Below, one piece after another: positions 57,228-64,000 of a stretch of 64,000 nucleotides of DNA. Position 1 is the stretch's first letter. Each line of letters starts with the position of its first letter. The DNA lies in contig MU385905.1 of NCBI GenBank assembly GCA_022497145.1, forward strand, positions 124,001 through 188,000. Direction: 5' to 3'. Under the pieces are notes generated by a model. That model was not told the DNA's origin and searched no databases. It was given only the letters and a program-made list of their open reading frames with translations. The position numbers were made by a program, and so were the translations under genes. The DNA is from Rostrohypoxylon terebratum (lineage: Eukaryota > Ascomycota > Sordariomycetes > Xylariales > Hypoxylaceae).

Positions 57228-60200
57228 CTACATGCTCACCTCCCGTTCTTCCTGGATGGCGGTCATCTCACTACTAATGGCACCGGTGCCAAGTAGGGGT
57301 TGACTCGGGGGAGGCATCGAAAAAGGCCTCGAGCCTGTTGGTGTCGTGCTAATACCGTTAGTATTGGGAATCATGTTAGGACCGGAAGGTCTATTTGCAA
57401 CTACACCGCCTTCTGCTTCGGATGGCTGTTCGGTGATTTCGCTTGTAGGCATCTCTCGCTGCAACGGAGATGAGTGTACCGGCGAGTTGGATTTCTTACT
57501 TGCCGCGTCGCCGTTACCCCCACGAGAAGAATTTCGTGGAGAGACCCTGCCCGTCTGGTGCGCGTCATTAGTTCAAAACGACAAGTATCCAGGAATGATA
57601 AGGAGGCTACAAACCTGCTTTGCCCACCTAAGGCCGCAGCTGTTACATAGGTCTCTTTGCCCACTCGGGCCTCTCCGCCACTCAGGTGTGTTGCGAGTAT
57701 GACAATTGGCACAGTCTCGGACGAAATTTCCAACTCCCTTTCTACGCTTCCGCTTTTTCTTGTTGGATAAAAGTCCGTGTAGTTCCTCAGCGAGCACCCG
57801 ATTCACTTTCTCCATTTGTCGCAATTCGTATTGCCAACTGGTACACCTGGTTGTCTTGAGCTCATCGAAAATATTGTCGTCTGAAGCGAGAGCCCTGTCC
57901 TGATTACCGGGGGCCATGCCGCCACCCGCGGCGGCAGAAAAAACGCCGGAGCGTTGCTCGTCTTGCACGGGACCTCCCTGGAGCACGCTAAAAGTAGAAA
58001 TCGCCTTGGGGTCAGCGGGTGAATGGGCCGTAGGGTTTTGCCTGCTTGATAGCGCAGATACAGCCGGTCCCGCCGCTCGTGAAGAGGCTTTAACTAACTT
58101 CGTCTGGGCAAGCAGGAAAGTTGGTTTCTGTCCTTCCGAGGCGTCTCCCGGATACATGACAGTATGGGCCTGGAGGACTTGGCCTCGGCGATTTTGTACC
58201 TCATGCTTACATGTAACTATGCGTCCTCTCCTTGCTTTCTCAATAGAACGCCCAAATTCAGCACGTGACTCTTTGCGCATCAGCTCCTGAATGCTAGTCC
58301 CCACAAGGTTTTCTGGTTGCAAATCCAACAGAGATCGGACATTGGCAGAGACGAAGAGGAACATGCCAGATGTGGAGAGTTTTGTCCACAACTCGCTATC
58401 ACCGATGCCGCCATTAGCCTCTAGTTTACGTCGACTGAGAGCAAACACCGGGCGCTTTCGGCCAACAAGGATGATACACTTTCGACCCTTTCCCTGCTCG
58501 ACGAATAGTGAACCGTGACTCTCAAACCATGTATATCCACTTTGTTTCCTTCGTATGCGGAATACGATGTTAACCGAACTTCCATTAGTGGCATCTTTGA
58601 GCTCCCGGGTAACGGGAACTATGTCAGAAGGGTGGGAGATAGATGAGATAGAATTTCCAACAAGTTCGGTGGCATCGTACTCGAGGATGCGCTTGCAGGA
58701 GGGCGATAAATATAAAAAAAGCCCTTTCAAGGACAGCACGTGGACGACGTCATCGGCATTTTCGAGAAGCATTTTATCCCATGATTGCCGGTGCCAATCA
58801 GACACAGATCCCTTAGGGTTGAATTGTTGGAGTAGAGTAGATACGTCGTCCACCCCAAGCGTCTGGCCATTCTCCGGCTCCCACTGGCTTGACGCAGGCG
58901 GGTTCCAAATGTACTGGCCGATATCACTGTGCTTATAATTGACCTTCATAGTACCCGGTCCTTGATGGGATGCAATGGCGTCCGGACATTCCACCAGGTC
59001 AATCTGGAACCCAATTATATATCTGATCTCAGCTGTATCCCAAGGGATGGGGATCATAGTTAATAGGTTTAAAAATGGTTTACCCCCTTTTCGATAGTTG
59101 ATCAAGCTTTGCTGTACTTCCTTCCCTTCCGCGATCTTTTGTTTCAAGTTGTAGACAGCCCCATTGTCAACGAATTCACGTTTTGTGCCTGCTTCAACCT
59201 TGCCGTCTGGAGCCTGGAGAAAACGGCAGTTCTGGCCAACGATCTCATGCCGACTATAGCCAGTCAAATTTTGAAAATTGTCCGAGACGTAAATGATGGG
59301 GCAGTCATTCATGGTAACGTCACAAACGACGAAAGCGCACGACATATCGACTGCACCGAGATTTACTTGCGGGCTTTTACGCGTAGCCACGAGCCATAGA
59401 GCTCTTAGCATATCAAACCCGCTTTTGGAGTATATGGTTTTCTCTTTGACGGGCTGGCCAGTCATCACAGGGTTGGTTGAGACGGCTGGCTGATTGGCAG
59501 CGCCGCTCTCTGGGGTTGTCTCGGTTGTGGTAGCCATGGGGGATTCGTAGGACGGCGTAGACGAAACGAGAGTCTGGGATGGAACCTGAGAAGAGGACTG
59601 GGGAGAAATGCTAGGTTGAAAGCCGTTCATGGAAGTATCCAAGCCAAGATTCGTGGGCTGGACGTGTTGGTTAGAGGGAGAGAATTGTGGAGAGGTATGC
59701 ATCATGCTATCATCGCCAGCATCTACCGTTATACCAGTACTGGCGTTGTGCGGAACGGCACCCATAGCGGCATTGTCACCCGACAGGTCCATGCTAAAAT
59801 CTGCTGACAAGCCATCCATAGAATTTGACGGAAATCCGGTAGGCATTGTAGTCGCAGATGCGAACATGTTCATAGAAGGATCAGATCCCATTTGGCCCAT
59901 GTTCATGTTAGAAAAAGCAATCATATTGCCGACCATATCCGGGGATAGAGTGGAAAACTCGTCGGCAAGCATTGTCGGGGAAGAGAAACCTGCCGAAGTG
60001 CCTGGCAAGGCTATGTTGGTGTTGAGACTTGGGAAGCCGCTGTTCATAGCATCAGTTGATGAATTCGGCATGGCTCCAAATTGATAGTCTCTGAAGGAAG
60101 GGTCGGTATTGCCAAATTCCATCATGGACATCCTCCGATCGGCATCTGCTGGTGATATCTGGGTCGGAAATTGCTGCGGCAAACTCCGTCGCCTTTGGAG

Positions 60201-60404
60201 TTCTTGGGAGTTGCTGCGGATGATGTCGTCTAGGGAATCAGCGCCTACCATGGAACCATCTGTGTTTGCAGCAGTGACAGGACAATACTGCGGCTGTTGA
60301 GTTGGCTGATTCAACGCAGTAGCTTGGCGTCTTTGGTTTCGTTGCTGGGCATGACGGCGCTGTAGCTCTTCTTGAGAGAGCTGGTTACCGAAGAAGTTGT
60401 CCAT
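57228..60404 (-). CDS. wc-1: White collar 1 blue-light receptor and GATA transcription factor
   Basis: Flavin photoreceptor and transcription factor that with WC-2 forms the white collar complex driving light responses and the circadian clock. Exons on the minus strand: 60404-57615 and 57554-57228; 1,038 residues (Neurospora WC-1 is about 1,170). The LOV domain (about 345-460) holds the photoactive Cys in GQNCRFLQ (near 391) with DNFQNLTGYSRHEIV and NYRKGGKPFLNLLTMIPI. Two more PAS domains follow (about 540-650, ENADDVVHVLSLKGLFLYLS; about 660-760). A basic segment (NKKKRKRRKGVGNF) precedes the GATA finger at about 895-925, CX2C-X18-CX2C, CANCHTRNTPEWRRGP and LCNSCGLRW. The N-terminus MDNFFGNQLSQEELQRRH matches the conserved start; no long polyglutamine tract is present. 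The intron falls just after the zinc finger. An upstream in-frame GTG is not used. Confidence 0.96.
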
Positions 60405-62022
60405 TTCAGACACATCAACTAAGCAACAGGCGGAAAAGATGATTGTAGAGCACAGTTTTTCCTGGGTTGGGCCGCCTCAAAACAACAGTTTTGGAATGCG
60501 ATACTCGTATTCAATCCGAGAGACAATTTGAACGACGAACGGAAGTAGATGAAAGATGGCTGGTCGATGTAGCCGGTGGTTAAAAACTTGTCATCCGAAT
60601 ATATCGACAGATAGAAAGAATAACGAAGATCGGCACGTGGGGTGTATCGCATGCGTCGATAGCTAGAAGATGCTGGGCAAGATACTCCGGAAAATAGCGC
60701 TGCTGCTCGTATGCAGTAGACGAGCAGTGAGGAAAATGGACGTCATCCAGACAATTTCTCTAAGCTGGGCTGAAACACTGTAGCAACGTGTATTCTATGA
60801 ATGAGAAAATGTCGGATAAGCGGCAGGTGTTGTTTCGACAGAAGGCCACATCTGGACTTGGGCTTGGACTTGGACTTGGATTTGGAGTTGGTGATAGCAA
60901 TATTTTTATCTTTATTTTCTCATTCTTTTTTTTTGGTATGCGCAAATGCAGCCGATATTAGGACTTTCGAATCGACGTATGAGACGAGACAACAGCAGAT
61001 TCGCTGATGATTTCGCTGAAATGCAGAGATTAGTCGGCACAGTGGGTTGATATTGAAGGCTGATGGCTGGTGGTAATGATCGTTGATAGCAATATGATCA
61101 ATGAGCGAAAGGGATTCGGAAAGGGATTTCGAACAATGCCATCTACTAGTTCTGGCAGTCCAACCCACTAAGGCTTGCTTACTGGTTGCTGGCTGCTGGC
61201 TGTGGTCGCTGGTCGCTTGTCGCCTTGTCGCTTTGTCGCTTGTCGTTGAAGGTGGGAGTGTTAAAGGTTGAATTCGACCGACCGGGGTCAAGTTGGATTT
61301 TGGAACTTGGTACTAGCAGCAGACAGGGTACCTAGTACCTACCCAGGTAGGCAGGGAATTGTTCGATCGAATCAACTTAATCGAACTACACTAAGGCAGT
61401 AGCGCAGCCGCTCCCTCTTTCCCTCTCCGTTGGGTCATATTAAAACACCGTACCAAACCATCCATTATTACCTACCTAGTACTAATATATTGACGGTTTC
61501 CTACTACTAATGTACATGTCTAGCTATGTAGGTACCTGGTACCCATCTATGATGTACTTGCGCTTTGCTCGTCATGCTTTACGTAATATACAAGGTTGCA
61601 GTACAAGAAAGAACAAACGGAATGTTGAAACGGAACTGCAACCGCAACGTTCATCATAGGCGGGGCGCTCGGCATACACATTAGACAGTACTTAGTAGAT
61701 ATCCATTCGTATGTACCTGCACATTTCCCGTAGCTTATTAATCCATTACCAGTGGTCAATCAGGATAAATAATAGATGTTGTGTTGCTGACGCATCTTAT
61801 AAATTTAAAAAAAAATCAGGCAATCTAGAAAAGTTGTTCTAACTAAGCGGTACAAGTACAAGATCTAGTAAACTAAGTACTTAGAATACCCCGCCCACCC
61901 GCCTTGTACTTTCCCCTCAAGTTTACCCCCATATTTGCATAGGTACATTAAAGTCTGAACTACCCGCGTGCGTATACTAGGTACCTAGGTATCAACATAC
62001 ACACCTCTTACAGGTACTAGAT

Positions 62023-62087
62023 GTGGAATAAAAGGAAGTTTAGATTCAACTCCTATTAGGCCTGTCGGTGCCTTCCTTTTATTCCAC
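62023..62087. repeat. Dispersed hairpin repeat, well-preserved copy
   Basis: A perfect 16-bp inverted repeat, GTGGAATAAAAGGAAG at 62023-62038 and its complement at 62072-62087, encloses a 33-base loop with TTCAACTCCTATTAGGCCT. A related, mutated copy lies at 28409-28464. No TSD is evident. Confidence 0.8.
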
Positions 62088-62698
62088 TCGATCTCTTACT
62101 TAATACGGTATACTATTTTTCACCACTTAAAGTATTTAATACTTAATATCATTAATGTTTTAAAATACTCAAGTTTAAATATATACGAAAAGAAAATTAA
62201 TCTTATTTTAATATCGCCGTAGCAATTATTTTTCTGTTTAATAAAAATAAGTACGGTTTAATATATATGTATTTAAATGTATTTTTCAATCAATTATATA
62301 AGCAAAGTACAATAAGTACAATACATGCACACTAATAAGTAAGGTACGCAGCAAGAATCAGCCTCGTTTCCCCATAATTTTATTTTAGGTTGGGGGGTAG
62401 CTGGTCAGCCTGGCAGCCTGGAAGCCTGGAAGCCTGGCACACCTCAGCGATTTGGGATTTAGGTCTTTAGTTAGGTACCAGACCCACATATTGTAGGCTT
62501 ACCTAAATATTCAACCTCGTCATCGACCATCAGTTGTCAATTGTCAACTTTGAACCTAGAACACCAACGTTTTTTTTTCTATTATCGTAAACAATTTCAG
62601 ATCCACATTTGGTGGCTAAAAGTAACCTCTCTTTCTTATTTTTTTGCACCTTCTCTGGTGTTCTTCTTTTAACTTTTGCATCACCTTTTCAGACCAGA

Positions 62699-62764
62699 AT
62701 GGACATATCTACTCGTAGAGATCCTCCTGATCGTCACTATTCTCATTTACGAAACCTTTCCTAA
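62699..62764 (+). other. Possible uORF in the leader of the terminal gene
   Basis: ATG to TAA, 21 codons, starting seven bases after a pyrimidine-tract acceptor (CCTTTTCAG at 62684-62692) and ending two bases before a GTAAGT donor (62766). If these are real splice sites the uORF sits in a 5' UTR exon of the gene starting at 63229. Inferred only from splice-like signals. Confidence 0.3.
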
Positions 62765-63228
62765 GGTAAGTCACCGCGATCTCATTGCTCACTTTACTGC
62801 CTTACACGTTGTCCATTACTTTCACTTGTCTTGTATCAACTTTCTTTCACTTCTTCGAGTGCTCGTTTCCAAGATTCCACCATCAATTTGCCGGTTGGCA
62901 GATGCCACACACTGCGCGCCGTGCATTTCCTTGCTCCTCTATATCCTCCCTCTACAAACCCTTCAATCAATTCAAACTCCCAACTTACATTCTCATCCAC
63001 TTACATTCATTCCATCAATCTTCTTAACTCTAGTATATGTATGCAAATTGCGGCTCAAAAATATCTTGTTAACATCAAGCAGCCTCTTTTCAGTCTTTCT
63101 AGCAATTGATACTTTGTCAATTCAGGTCTACGAAGGTTCTTTTGTTGAATTGCTAGTGCACCTCCTGCAAAGTATTACTTAAAGCACCATCGAATAAGAC
63201 CTTCTCACTGCCCAGTTTGGATTCGGAA

Positions 63229-64000
63229 ATGAAGGTATTCTCTCAGAACCGTGGCCCTGATGGGTCCCGGGTAGTCAACCCAGAGTCCGTCCCGCAACTT
63301 GGGGCTGGCCTGTGCGAGATCTTTGATAGTCAACCTCGTTTTAATGATACAGGCAAGGAGTCTGATATCACTCCTACCACTATCCAGGTCCATGGTAGGA
63401 GCAATTCAACTTCGACTATCTCAGGAACTCCTCCAGATACGAACGTCACCACACCAATTTCATACATTGGATCGTCGAGCATTTATCAGAGCCACAATGT
63501 GAAGAAGCAGCTCAACGCTACCGCTTTTGATAGAAGATACATCAACGTATCGAACTCTATTCTCCAATATTATCGTCTATCTTCTATGTTGAGCACTGGC
63601 AATGCTCTGGATGACCAATCATCACCCGTCTCATCCGCCGCTTCACCTACTACATACCCGGGTCATGAATCATCAGCTCGCATCCTGTCGTCTAGGATGC
63701 TACAAGATTCGAGATTTAATTGGGATATAACACTCAATAAGATCATCCAGTGGTTTGTCGACGGGAAAACTTCCTTGTCACAGACAAAGGAACTAGCTAG
63801 GAAGTATCAGAACTGGGAATTTGTGAAGGCTCTGGATGCGCTAGACGGTACCACAACATCAGACGCTCCCCATACCAATGTGAGCCAATCACAGACCCCT
63901 TTCACCCAAATCACTCCGGGACAGTTCGTCAACCGTTCGACAACATGTACACCTATTCGGTCACACCCTGGCATGCAACATGTATACCCGGACGCCGCGG
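63229..64000 (+). CDS. Unrecognised protein, 3' end outside window
   Basis: An ATG-started frame stays open for 257 codons to the last base. I do not recognise it. The sequence is Ser/Thr/Asn-rich and probably disordered for about 140 residues (MKVFSQNRGPDGSRVVNPES onward), then has a more ordered block near 150-205 (DSRFNWDITLNKIIQWFVDG, SLSQTKELARKYQNWEFVKA) that looks helical, then a Thr/Gln-rich stretch. No cysteine pattern, signal peptide or membrane helix. The long leader with possible introns is common for fungal regulatory genes, but the role is unknown. The frame could also end at a splice donor before or beyond the window edge. Confidence 0.65.
   Translation, partial: MKVFSQNRGPDGSRVVNPESVPQLGAGLCEIFDSQPRFNDTGKESDITPTTIQVHGRSNSTSTISGTPPDTNVTTPISYIGSSSIYQSHNVKKQLNATAFDRRYINVSNSILQYYRLSSMLSTGNALDDQSSPVSSAASPTTYPGHESSARILSSRMLQDSRFNWDITLNKIIQWFVDGKTSLSQTKELARKYQNWEFVKALDALDGTTTSDAPHTNVSQSQTPFTQITPGQFVNRSTTCTPIRSHPGMQHVYPDAA

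Larger units (their letters stand above)
60405..63228. promoter_or_regulatory. Divergent upstream regions of wc-1 and the terminal gene
   Basis: 2.8 kb between divergent starts. On the wc-1 side, short upstream frames (for example 60652-60419 on minus) could be uORFs if the leader is long, and a GATCGA motif of the type bound by the white collar complex lies at 61365-61370. CTAG palindromes occupy 61325-61345 and 61470-61550. 62090-62340 is an AT-rich island next to the hairpin repeat. On the other side, 62699-62764 is a 21-codon uORF followed by a good GTAAGT donor at 62766 and a possible acceptor at 63125. Confidence 0.5.

Noticed and set aside
62676..63182. 168-codon hydrophobic frame before the terminal gene
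   Set aside because: Begins at TTG, runs through a likely leader intron and has a pyrimidine-derived Leu/Ser/His composition; not coding-like.

Overview
The window is nuclear DNA from a filamentous ascomycete (Pezizomycotina, most likely a Sordariomycete; exact lineage not determined). The reasons are split genes with 50-110 nt GT-AG introns carrying CTAAC-type branch sites, a white-collar-1 blue-light receptor, Dal5-, RTA1- and UsgS-type fungal membrane families, and transposon remnants whose arms differ mainly by transitions, as expected after repeat-induced point mutation (RIP). Exon joins were assembled by eye: splice signals, reading phase and family alignment from memory agree for nearly all genes, but no search or RNA data were available.

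Layout. 1-12 kb: 3' part of the 1,3-beta-glucan synthase gene FKS1 (+), an MFS sugar transporter (+), a small GPI-type secreted protein (+) and a GH17 cell-wall glucanase (-). 13-18 kb: serine palmitoyltransferase subunit LCB1 (-), a three-repeat gelsolin/severin protein (-) divergent from a small Rsa3-like ribosome assembly protein (+), and an intron-containing tRNA-Ser(UGA) (-). 18.1-19.0 kb: two inverted-repeat (MITE-like) elements. 19.6-32.5 kb: Sds23-type CBS protein (-), karyopherin Kap121/Pse1 (+) with a GC-AG intron, and an RSC1/2-type bromodomain-BAH subunit (-). 33-44 kb: Dal5-type transporter (-), deubiquitinase Otu1 (+), Inp1-like peroxisome inheritance protein (-), formamidase (-) with a 19-nt exon. 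44.7-49 kb: a 139-bp foldback element, a UsgS-like membrane protein (-) and an RTA1-type 7-TM protein (+). 49-64 kb: gene-poor; one disordered His-rich protein (+), a poly-G/N assembly gap, white collar 1 (-) and an unrecognised gene running off the end (+).

Most genes are housekeeping or regulatory and are not clustered by pathway. FKS1, the GPI-type protein and the GH17 enzyme are all cell-wall related but this looks like loose proximity. There is no secondary-metabolite cluster, CRISPR, virus or intact transposon. I did not find a new multi-gene system. The unusual signals are at the level of gene structure (GC-AG intron, microexon, coding-like sequence after a stop codon) and of non-coding DNA (three foldback elements, a dispersed hairpin repeat, CTAG/GTAC-rich palindromic patches, recurrent 8-bp tandem arrays).
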